A stretch of 64,000 bases of DNA. Source: Platycnemis pennipes. Taxonomy: Eukaryota; Arthropoda; Insecta; Odonata; Platycnemididae. Position numbers and translations under genes: made by a program. Under the pieces are notes generated by a model that had not been told where the DNA came from, ran no database searches, and was given only the letters and a program-made list of their open reading frames with translations. The stretch spans positions 59,004,872-59,068,871 of the forward strand of contig OW121852.1 in NCBI GenBank assembly GCA_933228895.1. The letters run 5' to 3'. This document shows, in pieces, positions 1 to 12,540 of this stretch (position 1 is its first letter; each line of letters opens with the position of its first letter).

Positions 1-1757
1 AGACAACTGTGAACATTTAAAATTAAATATCGATGCCCATCATTGCTCATGCCCATCATGGCATCATGTATCACTCAAAATGCATCGATAGATTTCGCAA
101 TGTACACAAACATTGGTTAATCTCGCATGGATCAGCACGAAGCAGAATCTGCCGACATTATCATCAGTCAACAATCCTTAGATTGGTTAGACATCTGACA
201 TCTTCCTTGAGATCTTAGAAATGCAATTGCTCTTAATGAACCCAACTAAGTTATCATGTTCTTTTTTTTCGTTATAACCACAAGATTTTATATAGCATAG
301 ATTAGGCTAAGAGGAAAACGAATGAAAGCAGGAGTGTTTTTAGCAGGTAAACCTTTCCAGGGCCTCGATCATGGATCTTCATAAGTCGTGCGCTAGCGTT
401 ATCGTTATTTTTTGATTTAACTTATGTCAGAGAGAACGTGATTTCCGTTCTTCATTTTTCGCACAGCACCTCAAATCGCATATCACAATCAGTTGAGCGA
501 ATTTTATAGACGGTTATTGTTAACCCTGCGCTACTCTATGGGTAAGCGTTAACGATAAAGATTGCAATAACGCGAAAGATACATCCGTGATTCCACACCA
601 GGTTAGATGCAATTGTTAATCAGTAACGGAAGATGAGAGGAAAAAAACAAGATCATTTTAGCAATATTGACCCATCCACAAGGAAAATGGGCGGACTGTA
701 GAACATTAAAAAAAACGAAAGTAAAACAAAGTAAATATGACAATTTACCGTACATCTCCATATGAAGCGCGATTCTACGTTTTTAAGAATGCTGGGTCAA
801 TTAGGAGAATGGAGGATAATTGTGAAGAATGGAAGGGCGGAAAGAAAAGTAGCCGTGGAGAAATGTGGAGATGATATAACATGGAATGACCGTAAGGAAT
901 AAAATACTTGAATGATTAAGAGAAGAGAGCGCTAAGATGAGCATGTGAGAGGGGAATATATCAGCATGATAATTTTGCAAGATAAATAAAGTCTACGTCA
1001 TCAACTGAATAAGTAAGCTAACATTCTATAGGAAAGAAAATGAACGAAAAGCTCATGGTCGAGATAAGGGTAATAAATTGTCATGGAATAGAAGGCTACT
1101 CAGAAAAGGAAGAAATTGAGAATGGAATCCAGCTTAATGCTGTTTTTTGACAATTTTATTTTCACTTTATTTAATTTAATATAATTCATTTATAATGGTG
1201 AACTTTAAATTCCTTCCGCTGCACTTTAAAAATTTCAGGTTTCCGTTCCAGTCGGTCATGAATCACACTAAAACATGAATCGTTGTTCCGATTCACTTTG
1301 TAATTTATTTACATTGCTTTATTATTTCAAGGATATACGTGCATGCATAAAAAAACAAAAATATACAAATATGTACTCTGAAACTATTTTAGAAAACATT
1401 TAAAATTTATGTTAAAAAAATCCAACATTTTACATAAAATGTCAATATAATTCACAGTCTTATATGGGTCATTCCACCTCAATTCAACAAACGTTTGTCC
1501 CTAAGGGTCTCATATTTTGATAAAAACTGGTGTATGGCAACAAAATCAACTCAAACTGAATACCTTCAAACAGTTTTGTGAAAAAAATTTTTTTGAGCGA
1601 ATTATGCATGTTTTAATTTTTTCGCATTTTTAGCAAAAATCCAAGCCTTAAATCATATTATTACTTATATCTCCGCTTGTAATTTGCATGCAGCAATGAT
1701 TAATAGCTCTTTAAATAAATCTTTATTAAATGCAAATATCTCATAAAAAATTATTTT
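1..1757. other. AT-rich DNA, no gene recognised
   Basis: No coding frame longer than about 60 codons and no recognisable protein. A purine-rich stretch lies at about 780-1130. From about 1466 a sequence starting GGGTCATTCCACCTC leads into the foldback element at 1758. It resembles a transposon end, but I found no partner copy on the right side, so this is only a possibility. Confidence 0.5.
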
Positions 1758-2093
1758 CTTTTAAACCCTATTGTTGTTAATTTCTAATGTTTAAAAAATT
1801 GCGAATAAACTTTTCTCAAATACTCCATCTCAGAATCGGCCGAAACCTTTTTTCCGTAATCTAAACATACCCAGCTAACTATTCCAATAATAAAATTTAG
1901 TGGCAATTCATAAATACGTTTTTTATAAATATTTAAACATTTACAATTTTCTCTCACGTGGCCCGTCGGCTCCTCCATTTGGAATACATGCAGCAGACAC
2001 GCGATGCAAGCCTAAACATTTCCTAATTGCTCAAGGTCGTGGCTATATGAGATAAAAATATGTTGTAAATTATAAAATTTAACAACAATTGTT
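1758..2093 (+). repeat. Left inverted-repeat arm of foldback element
   Basis: This is the reverse complement of 3682-4020. Distinctive shared stretches are the AAACCCTATTGTTGTTAA outer end, the GGCCGAAACC block, and the inner CAAGGTCGTGGCTATATGAG block. The high identity suggests fairly recent mobility or gene conversion between the arms. Confidence 0.8.
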
Positions 2094-3056
2094 ATTTATT
2101 CTGTTACCATTTAGCCCCACTTAAGTTTCCAGGCGGATTAACTTTTATTTGAGCTTAAAATTTGTGACAATTAATATGAAAAAACTTTTTAAGAATCTTC
2201 AAGTATAATTAATTGATGAAATGAACTGAAAATAAATTACATTTATGGAATGTTTGCATCATTTGTTCTAGCAGAAAAGTTTCTTCGTTTTTGCTATCTC
2301 ACTCTTTTTATCAATTTTATCAATCACAATTATTATTTTTATCAATCAAAAATTTACTGCAAACTCAGATGTTAGTGTCCAAATATTTTTTATCCATGCA
2401 AAAACATTTCATTTTCAATTCTAGTCGAGAGCCTGCAGCTGTGGCTTTTCGTGCATTGAGATGTTTCCGTAAACGTAGCTCTCTCAAAAAAGAAGTAATT
2501 TATGGCACCTATGGATTAGGGAAAGAGGGTAAAAACCTTTCCACTTCCTTTCAGAACCCTATCATTATGACCCCGTTGGTGGCCAATTCTGCCCATTGCG
2601 GTATGTGCCTAAAAGCTTGAAGGAAGACCATCTAGCTGCACATGTTTTTGTTGACAGCCGCGTTTATTCACTGAAGAAGTCTCAGTTTGTTTTGGTCTGT
2701 CGGTGTGCATCTTCTTATTCAAGAGCTGTCTGCCTTCTCTTTTTTCTCGTACATAGTTTGTTAAACTAATTGTCAAATTGTGTCAAAATTTGCTCCATCG
2801 GCGCAGTGAGAGGAGGAAAGTGTTCGCGAGACAGCGTCTTTAAATGTTTCGAAGAGAGCTGCCGCTCATCGAGGATAGAAGTGGTGTCAAAGTGGAAACC
2901 GTGTGCGTTAACAATGAAAAATCGTTTATTGCTTTCTATTCAAAGCGTCAAAAACTGAGTTGTAATCCACTGAAACTGCATTACATTATCCGCAGTGCTA
3001 ATTTATATACAATTACTGCCAAATATTAAAAATCGAAAATTTTCAGCACTAGAGCG

Positions 3057-3670
3057 ATGTTTTTGGTCGAGGGCAGAAAATTGTGTCGTCAGTGCAGAGT
3101 GTTTCTGAATAAGGGAGTCGCGAAAGGTGACACAGCAAGGTCTCCATCAGTCATCAAGAAGACGTTCCTGAATATCTTGTGGCTGCAGAAGCAATACTGT
3201 CACAACCGAGGCCTTCTGGTTTGCAATTTGCGGAGGCTCGTGTATCGCTACCTACAAACAACTCCAGGAATGGCAGTGACTCACAAGGAGAGAGCGATGG
3301 TGCACCTCTTTCACCTCGTCAATCTATGCTAGAAAAAATCAATCTGAGTTTATCCGAAATCGATACATAACCAGTAAATAGAAAAAATTGAGAAGTAGAA
3401 AATACTCTAAATAAAAAATTCATAAAATTACTTCTGTTTATCGAAGAGCAATCGGGATAGTATGGGGAAAAGCAAAAACCACCTTCGGCCCATAAGAGTT
3501 AGTATGGTGTGAAATGCTAAGTCAACTCAAGGAAAAATTTGTTGAAGCTAATTCCTTCAGTGAAAAAAATTTAGTCCTGTCTACACTGCCTAAAGGCTGG
3601 AGTGTGGCAAAAATTCAAGAGAAATTTGGATCAACGCCATATTTAGCTCAAAAAGTGAAAGAACAAACAA
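3057..3670 (+). pseudogene. Decayed coding remnant inside foldback element
   Basis: Three broken open stretches in changing frames look like one former protein. The first (from 3057) contains LCRQCR, a possible zinc-binding CxxC. The second (3179-3370) has a low-complexity Ser/Gln/Asn linker ending in LEKINLSLSEID. The third (3514-3670) has LKEKF, LSTLPKGWS and KIQEKFG, which read like a helix-rich DNA-binding segment. Frameshifts and stops separate them. I think it is a transposon-encoded protein because it sits between the inverted arms, but I cannot name the family. A chance assembly of open frames remains possible. Confidence 0.35.
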
Positions 3671-3681
3671 TAACAACAATA

Positions 3682-4020
3682 ACAATTTTTGTTAAATTTT
3701 ATAATTTACAATATATTTTTATCTCATATAGCCACGACCTTGAGCAATTAGGAAATGTTTAGGCTTGCATCGCGTGTCTGCTGCATGTATTCCAAATGGG
3801 GGAGCCGACGGGCCACGTGACAGAAAATTGTAAATGTCTAAATATTTATAAAAAACGCATTTATGAATTGCCACTAAATTTTATTATTGGAATACATAGT
3901 TAGCTGGGTATGTTTAGATTACGGCAAAAAGGTTTCGGCCGATTCTGAGATGGAGTATTTGAGAAAAGTTTATTAGCAATTTTTTAAACATTAGTAATTA
4001 ACAACAATAGGGTTTAAAAG
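3682..4020 (-). repeat. Right inverted-repeat arm of foldback element
   Basis: This is the reverse complement of the left arm 1758-2093. It differs by scattered substitutions and short indels. The sequence after 4020 (GGTTGAAAAACG) has no counterpart before 1758, which sets the boundary. Confidence 0.8.
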
Positions 4021-6820
4021 GGTTGAAAAACGTGTGTCAGACAAGGATACGGAGAAGTGATTTGAAAAAAAATGAATGATGTAGGCGACAAGTAATTACA
4101 ACCAGAGTTGTCCAAAGCAACATGTAGAAATGAAACTTTTTCACCTTCCGTTTCGTGCGAAATGCGTTTGCACGAGACAGCGACGAAGCGATTACGCAGA
4201 CAAGCGAATGTAATACTTACACTTAATTCGGGACCTACCATGGGATGTGGTCCATAAAGTCATGAGAAAATCCAAAGCGGTGAACTAAGTTACCAACCCT
4301 GATACATGGGCGCGCCCGCGGCTTTGTCTGGCCTTCATGGGTTGATTTTCACTCCATATCAAACTTCAGATATTGCTCCGATACAACAGTCTGTAACTCT
4401 CAAGCTGAAAAATGCGGAAATTATGGCACTGAAAGAGAAAACTACTAGACGAAGGGATCTTTTCGCTAAGGCCGACGCACTTAACGGCTTTCGGTAATTT
4501 AATCCCAAAAGAAGTGTTTAGACATTCATGGAAGCTTATCGATCGCAAGTACATTGATACAAATAACTGCCAGGTAACTTGCATCAGGAAGCCGATTATT
4601 GGGTGACTCGCATTCAATTCTCAACCTTCAAAGAGGACGTATACGTTAGAGATCAATAACATTTGTACCGCAGACGTGTACGTAATCAACTCCTTTTCTT
4701 TTTCCATTCGAGTGACTCCTGTCACGCCTTCATGAGCGGCTATGGAATCATCTCATCTGGTGATTCACGAGTTAACAGAACCAAGCACTAGCCTCTTCCG
4801 AGGTCATGAACACAGCTTGGGGTGTGGCTAACTCAAAGTCGTTTAATTGATGAAATGCAGAGTTACGGCTTGGCTGAGAAAATATTTTTATGTTTGATAC
4901 ATTTCACTCACATTTCGAAACGCTAACTCAGGTCAGGAGGAAAAGAATTTCTTAAACCAATTGAGAAGGCATGAAGAGGAAGGGGCTTCTCATAGACCCA
5001 GCAACACAGATAGATTACATCAATGGTAGAAGATGCTTACTCTGTGGTACATTTCAGTCGGTTAATATCTTCATGAGATGAGATACGTTCATTGCCTTAA
5101 TACGTTCATTGCTACATTGAAGATTCCCATGTATACACATATGCACAGGAGATGAATTTCCGATAAGAGGTAAAGCTTGACGTCATCTGCGGTAGTTCAG
5201 CATAGTATTAACTATCGAGCTATACATATTTATGACAGTGAGTCACTTGGCAGGAAATGTGAAAATGCAAGTTAATATGTCAGAAGTCTTGCATGAATGC
5301 TAGACACGAAGCGCAAGAGGAGAAATTAACACTCATGTCTTAATGAAACCACTGCTCACACACTCACAATGAATTTATGAATAAGAAAACACGCAAAACT
5401 TACAGGGACACTAGAATGTATACGCGAATGTAATGCAAATCATGGCACTCCGTGGCAAACTGATTGATAAGTAATCAAAATATTGGCGTACTCAAAATTT
5501 TTTTAACGGGTACAACACTAGAAAGGGAAACTAAGGTGTTTCAAAATGAAAGATGAGTAACCAGAATAATGAAATACTAGTTTAAGATTTTTTTCAATGT
5601 GAACAATAAGAAGTAGGGAAATCAAACTAGTATTTGGAAAGTATTATTTCAAAATCCATCTAGTATTAACACTTCCAAAATATTTAGTGCCAAATGCGTA
5701 CATGAATTGAATATAAAAATAAATTGTTTGACATAAACGATGCGACTTGACAAGCAAATACACATTGAATCACCATCACACTTATTGTAAAAGTTTATTT
5801 ATCATTCGAAAGGGCGTTCAGGAAAACGCTAAAATAAATATTAGCGCAGAGAGCAAGCGATTCACGCGAGAGAAAACTAGATGAGTAAGAAACATTTCTA
5901 ATTTCAGCACTTTAATGAAGTTCAAGTAGGTATAACATAGGTTACTAATATATTTTTACGTTAAAAATCTTCCCCAATTTCTTTTTTTAGATTTCTCACG
6001 CAGATTGATTTTCTAATACCTCTAATAGCTCCTTAGTAGCTATAGCAAAAGTGGGTTTCATCGGATATTTAGGCGTTAGTAATTTTCATTTCATAAGTAA
6101 CGAATTAATTGACTTAATTGACTATTTTTAACCCACGTCTGGTGGATAATTTGTTAGTTACACAGACCACCTAATTCTAGGAAGTGAATGTAACCCGAAC
6201 TAGATGAAATGGAAATTTCCCTCTACTCTACCCATTGAGTCATATTTGTTCCTTTCATTTAGAATCTTTGAGAAGAAAAAGCTGGGATTCCATGTATGCC
6301 ACCAGTTTTGCAACATTCACTGAAACTCCGCCACACAGCACCATAGATCGCCATCGACGTAAGATTATTTATGCACCTCAAACGCTTTTTGTCATATCTG
6401 ACACAATATCTTTGCCGTCGTTGCTCTTAATAAATTACCGAGAAGCATATGAAAAGGAAACTTTGTTTTGAGGGTGTTCTGAAAAGTACGAAAACTCACC
6501 TAGGTATGTTTTCTGATAATATTGACTTTTTATTTTCCCTTAAGGGGAAGCATGACTCATTTCTCATTCATGACACCAGTTCTCTTTAGCTGACTGATCG
6601 GAGAACAAAATCATACAAGTGCGTTACAATGCGTGTAAAAACATCAAGCCTCACAGAAAACCAAGAAAAATGAATAGTAAAAGAAGCTTGAAAAATGTTG
6701 AACACGGTCACGCTGACATCTCATAAAAATAGGACATTTCTTGCTTCAGTAACTTTCGGTGCCCGACTTCACATCCTCGAGAACTACTTAAGTGCGTCTT
6801 ACTCAAGGAGATTAGGATGC
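4021..6820. other. 2.8 kb with no recognisable gene or element
   Basis: Only short chance frames are present, none with a family motif. A short direct repeat of ATACGTTCATTGC occurs near 5083 and 5100. No tRNA-like box pair or transposon end was seen. Confidence 0.4.
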
Positions 6821-6831
6821 ACTACAGGTTG

Positions 6832-6873
6832 CGTGTAGAACCTGTAGTATAAGCATACTACAGGTTCTACACG
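6832..6873. repeat. Perfect 19-bp hairpin
   Basis: CGTGTAGAACCTGTAGTAT (6832-6850) and its exact reverse complement (6855-6873) are separated by the 4-base loop AAGC. A partial extra copy of the arm, ACTACAGGTT, lies just upstream at 6821. The stem is short for a microRNA precursor, and no longer flanking pairing was seen. Confidence 0.75.
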
Positions 6874-6879
6874 TGACAA

Positions 6880-8225
6880 TGAAGCTACAATGGGGGTACA
6901 AGGGAAGCATTATGCCTCGTCCCCTCGGTACAAAAACAATGCGTTTTCTATTGTCAAGGATGGAGACTTCATGAGTATGAAAACATAAATATCACTAAAA
7001 CCGTACCCAAATTTCTTCGAAATGTCGTCAGTTAATCTTCCTAAGGCGACTTAATTGTGGTGTCAATACATTTGATTTCCCTGGGAGTTAATTTTTTGCG
7101 TTAAAACTCGTTCAAATTCAAGCAATTGAGACTATATATTTGGCGCTTGTTTGCGTATTCTACATCAAAAGGGGTTATTCACATTGCTCCTCCCCCGTAG
7201 CAGGGGAAGACTGGGCACCCAAGTGCCCCGGCGCGGCGGCGACGTGATCAAAGGGCCTCAACGGACAAATAACCCTCCCCTCCCCAAAAAAATAGAATGA
7301 GACAACACATTTAGGTTAGCATGTTTATAGATCTAAACAAAACAGCTCACTTGAAAATTTAAAACAAGTCTTTTCGGTTCTTCTGATGTTTGAGTAAACA
7401 TATCTACAATTGTATTTCTGTCTTCATTTCAAGCTAACAATCTTTCAACACTCTACTGAGCTAAACTAAGCACCTTTCATTTTGCCGTTCACATACTTGC
7501 ACGATCTTAGTAAAAACGGAATGCGATGAAGGGGCCCAGGGCTATCCAGGACGGGACTATGGACTAATTGTCGAACTAATTTATGTACTAAAATACGTAA
7601 ACAATTACATGTAATATCCACTGCTAAAGGATAGTCAGAGCTACTATACATTAAAAATGTCTTGCTACACGAACGTAATTGATGCAGTTTTAATTGGAAA
7701 AAGAGGGCGACTTACAACGACTTCTATTTGCTTTATCAACCCAGTAACCACTAGAGGCAATATGATAATTTCTAAAAATAAAAGAAATTCTCCGAAGACG
7801 CAAGATGTCATTATTAGGGGAGAAGGATGGCCAAAAATGGATGAAACATAAAGTAATAGTAAGTAAAATGCATTTAGGATACTCTAAGAGAAGAAGTAGC
7901 TACTAAATGCTGGAAATACACGCTTGGGAATAGTACCTATCACTTAATAAGAAGAGTGACGTCACAGAAGAATTATGACGATTAAATGAGTATTCCAAGA
8001 AACCAGCAAAGAGATTACCATAAGAATAGAAGAAAAAAAAGAAAGGTGATGAATCCAAGGATTGCGAACTGAATTTATTAAAAGTAAGCACCTCAAGTGT
8101 TTAACGTTGGTTTTAACCTCGTGGAAGGTGACGCAGCGTGCAAAATTACGACTGCTTTGTGAGATTTTATGTACGGCAGTTCACCTCAACATCTAGCTCC
8201 TTTGCAACTCAAACAATATACAAGG
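6880..8225. other. No recognisable gene; one GC-rich patch
   Basis: A GC-rich patch at 7190-7275 interrupts AT-rich DNA. No protein family, RNA gene or paired transposon ends were found. Confidence 0.4.
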
Positions 8226-8230
8226 GATGA

Positions 8231-8325
8231 TGCCTTGATAACTTAACTGTCTAAACACCTGGCCAGGAATCGGGAAGATCCAGGTTTCAATCCCGGTCAA
8301 GGTGGATGATTTTTTTCTCTGCGGA
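8231..8325 (+). mobile_element. tRNA-derived SINE fragment
   Basis: The B-box-like run GGTTTCAATCCCGGTCAAGG is followed by GATGATTTTTTTCTCTG. The same order (B box, CCGGTCAAG, ATGATTTTTTTCTCTG) occurs on the opposite strand at 20394-20484, so the two are copies of one family. The A-box region is decayed here. Confidence 0.65.
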
Positions 8326-8904
8326 AATAATTGCCAAGCCTGGTGAAGACTATGAATTACGGATGTGATCACTTCATCGGGGACTTTTTAAGACATGATG
8401 GGCCATGGAGACAGTCGTATTGGGGTAAAGGAAGAATTGTATGAACACAAATAAGCCAAGTGAGAGTTTCATTGCAAAGGGAGCCGCGTCAAACCACAGA
8501 TATTAAATACTTTCTCAATATTCATGAATGTGGCAAGTTAAAAAGTCATTTATTATGGAAGGGGCCTTGTAAAAAAGATTCTAGACGATAAAAAAATACT
8601 CACTCGACAATATCATGAATATCATTAAGTAAAGTCATTCGCATAGTTTTTAAAATTTGCCAAATTCTTGACAATAATTGGCGGAGAAGCAGTACAGGAT
8701 ATAAGAGGATATAAAAATCGGATACAGGAGACAAACAGGATATAAAAATGCCTTAAGATCGGCGTCATCTTGCATTCAATTTGCAAAAAATCCTAAGAAA
8801 AATGACGATGAAAAAAAAATCTTATCCTCTCTCTCTTTCACTTGAAATATTTTGGAACCGGAGAATTTCGCCGCGTCACCGTGAACCTCTTTAAGACTCC
8901 AGCA

Positions 8905-9231
8905 TCATTCGGCGTCTGATTCTTCATTCGGACTCCCTGAGAGATCTTCTTTCAACGCCCGAGAGCTTGCGAAGCCCTTCCATTTAATGTGCGTGCATCC
9001 TTCAAGGGAAATATGCTCACGGGAGATTATCATATAAACACCACACGCGCAGACCTTGGTTCTTGAGCATTGTTTGCGTTTGCGCGGTTGTTCGGGGCCT
9101 TCTTTTTTGAAAGACAAATCCTTGCCTACCTCCCGACGAACGTTAGCTACAATAATATGATTTGGCTCATTTGTACCCGTCACGGTCGCAAATGAAGATG
9201 AAGAATGGAATACACGCAGCAGAGACGCCAC
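8905..9231 (-). CDS. Orphan open frame, 108 codons, doubtful
   Basis: An open frame in a locally GC-richer patch. The product is rich in Ser, Glu, Lys and Arg, has no recognised domain and no signal peptide or membrane segment. It has a C-terminal acidic stretch (NEESDAE). No splice context or homologous repeat was recognised. It may be a chance frame; I list it because it stands out from the AT-rich surroundings. Confidence 0.12.
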   Translation of the reverse strand: MASLLRVFHSSSSFATVTGTNEPNHIIVANVRREVGKDLSFKKEGPEQPRKRKQCSRTKVCACGVYMIISREHISLEGCTHIKWKGFASSRALKEDLSGSPNEESDAE

Positions 9232-9239
9232 AGTATTTT

Positions 9240-10930
9240 ACCGGTTCCTGAAGGAGAATTCTGAGCCGTTTTAGATCTTGGCAATAACACTCATGTGTTA
9301 TAGTAAAGCTGTATTAAACAGCATTTAAGATTATATAATAATTGGTTTCTAAAACCATTTCTATCGGTAAATATAAGAAGAAATAATAACGCTTAGCCAC
9401 CACAGATTGATTTATTGATAGTTTTTCACATGTAAAACTTTTGATGGAGTGCGCCAGCTCTACTCTGCATTTTATTCATCTACCGACTGCTTTCCTACGC
9501 TTTTTCTCTCTCCTAAAACCGGCATATATCTTATTCCTCTGTATAATATCCATTATGCCTTTTTTATTTCAAACGCCTACTCTCGTAACCAGTATGCACA
9601 GATTATTGAGCTTAAAATAAATGAATAAACAAAGTATCAATTCCATTTCAAACCACGTTTTGAGAAAAAAACACCTAAATTATATTTATTGCATCAAAAA
9701 ACGGTGAAAGTTGAGTTACATGCAAAATCACCTTATAAGGTTAATTTTAAGCGCATGATCAATTTTATGCTTAAACTAAAGTATCATCCTTCTTCAATAG
9801 GTATCTTCAAATTAAGAGTTATCACTCACACAGAACTTGAAAACGTGCGTCAAAATCTTCAGGTGAAATTAACAAAAGGGATTCACGCGTCGAGAATTTT
9901 CCAAGAAAAAACAATAATGCTTCACTCGATCCCGTAAATCTACACCTGAGTCAATCAGCTCCTCATTAGCACGGAATAAATTGGGAACAGCATTTAAGAC
10001 TTTGGAAGGATCTGTTTCCACGAGAGACATAATAATAAGTCATCTTCAATCAAAAGAGATCCAGACTAAAGTATTCCTCTTCCACCTAACCCCCTATCAA
10101 TGATAATAGCAAAGAATAAATAACACTAATTTTAACATAAAAAATAGTCCAGAAAACTTTTCAAAGTTTTACAAATTTGAAAGACAATAATACAACTTAG
10201 AAATGAGACTGTCAAGTTTAGTAACGTTACAAAACTAAAAAAATGCGCATGAAAAGGTACTAGCGTGAGATTAAGGTTAGGAGAAAAGTTATATCCTTCA
10301 AGAAAACAAACTGCAGGAAAGCACCCACAAAGGATGGTGAATGTGAAAAAAAACCGCAAAACTTACCGATGATAATTAATTATGTTTGCTGTAAAAGACT
10401 CTAAACGCGATAATGTGAGGTAGATGTAGACGGTATTTATTTATGGTGAATATTGTTGCTCTAATCTTTCTAACGTTCCCCAATGTTTTTCCTTTAGGAG
10501 TGTGAGGAATAAATTCCACTTTAAAACGCAAATGTACGCAAGCGGCGAAGGTATTTTTTTCATTCACATAGTGCAGGTTAATTTTTTCTCAGTGCAATTA
10601 ATGTGAATTTCACCGCCGTTCACACGGCAGGCTTGAAATATCCTACCTGTACCTGTCCCTATGAAATTTCAATACGTAGACGACAAGGGCAGTACTGACT
10701 GATAGGACGTAAATCTATCGACCTTGTGGCACCTCTCAGTAGCCGAATGCCGACACCTCCGTTCCCCGTCTCCTTTTCTGCACTCTCTTTAAAATCAGAC
10801 CCGCAATCAAACTATTCACCCGTCCTTAAAGATCTCAAGAGGTCTCATTCGTTATGACCATCACCAAAATTGAATCGATAAAATTACTGCGACCCTCTTT
10901 CGCCGAATATAAGATTCTCTCTCACCTTGC
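9240..10930. other. No recognisable gene or element
   Basis: AT-rich DNA with only short chance frames. No tRNA-like boxes, LINE motifs or paired repeats were seen. Confidence 0.4.
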
Positions 10931-10939
10931 CCTTCGATT

Positions 10940-11332
10940 TCAAATAGTCCTTGGCTTAGCCAATCCGACCTTTGGTCGCATCATTACTCTTAAGATGGAC
11001 GGAAGTGAATGATGAGAGATGTCTTCCATTGTGGGCGGGGAGAAAAAAGCGAAATAAAAAAAACCTACGTGGGGGTCATTCTCCGAGACCAACGTCGCAA
11101 ATTCAATGACTGTTCGCGGTTCAAGGTTGCCACATGAAACGCATAATTCGCGGTTATGACCGTGTAAGGTGGACAACAGACTTCGCGTCCAATGCCTCTC
11201 CGATGCGAAAGCGTCAGAGGCGGAGCTCAAGAGGATTCTCTTCGTAGACATGTCAATCTCATCGCTGCTTCCAGCCTGTCTTATAACCCCTCCGGCGTGA
11301 AAGTATCCACGCCTTAAGAAGCGTTGGAGCAT
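10940..11332 (-). CDS. Orphan open frame, 130 codons, doubtful
   Basis: One of the longer open frames outside mobile elements. The translated sequence has no recognised domain. It carries two Cys residues in CVSCG but no full zinc-finger spacing. The region is less AT-rich than its flanks (frequent CG dinucleotides at 11090-11240), which alone could keep a frame open. No promoter, splice site or neighbouring exon was recognised. Confidence 0.15.
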   Translation of the reverse strand: MLQRFLRRGYFHAGGVIRQAGSSDEIDMSTKRILLSSASDAFASERHWTRSLLSTLHGHNRELCVSCGNLEPRTVIEFATLVSENDPHVGFFYFAFFSPPTMEDISHHSLPSILRVMMRPKVGLAKPRTI

Positions 11333-11736
11333 CTCTTAGATATACTAACTGAGAATGACGCAGTTACGTCATTTTTTTTCATTCACAGCAGTGAGGTTTT
11401 ATCAATACTTGGACACGGAAAAAAATCATAATGACTGATCAATCACCGCAGCTCATAGTGGGATAGCTGATCATTACTGACGTTTACATCCTTAAAAAAA
11501 ACTTCCGATGGCATTCTTACAAATCTACAATGTAAACGGCAAGTACAAATTTGTGGTAGACGTGACACGACACCAGGCTATGTAACGTAACCACAATAGT
11601 GATGAGTCAGTCAGTACATACAGAGTTAACAGTAACTACATAAACGGTTTCAGTAGATATTAAAAACTAACCAAAGAACATGGCGACTTCACATGCTATA
11701 TACACGCCTTCCTCAAACTAACGTAATACCGGATAG

Positions 11737-12230
11737 ATACAGCACCATTCTTTCTACATCTAACCCTACGATCCACCGAAAGGGTTTGTGGCAGGGGGTG
11801 AAAATGCATGTACTACTGACATGCAAATAATAGCTACAATGAACCTCCTCAGCTCTGATCAAGGTTGACATTAACCTCTTACTCGGGGGTCCTACACTTC
11901 TTACTCTGGGTCTATATATCTCTGGCAACCTTTTACTAGCCTGTGGTCTTTCATCCGGCTTGTATGTTGATCCCATTGTTTATTTCTACGCTGTATCACC
12001 TCATTAATGTTACCCTAATTATATGATTTTCTGACATTTTCACGTATTACTCTATATAGTAGTGTTTCCCTTGTGATACGGCGTAGTATTTTTATTTCTG
12101 TGGTACCCAATAGTTGCTTTATTTTGGAAGAATTAAATGTTGTTTCTGATGTATGATCGGTCAAGCCGTAGTTTTGTAGGTCTGTGCTTCTGTTTCCTAT
12201 CATAGATGCTTATTACACCATATGAGCCAG
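11737..12230 (-). mobile_element. LINE remnant, RT C-terminus plus 3' tail
   Basis: On the minus strand, a segment at about 12015-12115 reads TTEIKILRRITRETLLYRVI. This resembles the conserved C-terminal region of non-LTR reverse transcriptases, where an E-(M/I)-x-(F/I)-LRRI motif follows the YGxExW region. Stops break it upstream. Further downstream lie RVRSVGPPSKRL and then a 3' tail (11737-11835, CCTGCCACAAACCC... on the minus strand) that matches tails at 57.6 and 63.4 kb. The element is dead. The clade is not assigned. Confidence 0.55.
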
Positions 12231-12540
12231 CTACTCTGTTCACCGTAACGTCTTGCTGCCGTACCTACTTCGTTTCCCGACTGCAAAATTCTTAACACAA
12301 TATTTTTGGCTATGAGCCAAAAATGCAAGGATATCAACAAAATATTCATCATAGGCTATATATGGGAACTTGGTGCAATTGAAATTTCTCCCAAGACACC
12401 TAAACATGGATCTACGTTTGTTCTTTTCTTTAGCATCCACGAGAAGACAAAGGTGGGGATTCACTCAACCAGCAGTTATGCAACGTTGCGTACTTCCCTC
12501 GATACTGAATCACTTATGGATAAGCATGGGATTATTTAAT

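Larger units (their letters stand above)
1758..4020. mobile_element. Foldback element with ~335-bp inverted repeats
   Basis: The left arm (1758-2093) and the right arm (3682-4020) are near-identical reverse complements, with a few substitutions and small indels. Similarity stops sharply at the outer ends (CTTTTAAACCC on the left, GGGTTTAAAAG on the right). The 1.59-kb interior holds decayed coding DNA. No clear target duplication abuts the arms, so the true termini may lie elsewhere, for example near 1466 on the left. The superfamily is not recognised. Confidence 0.7.
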
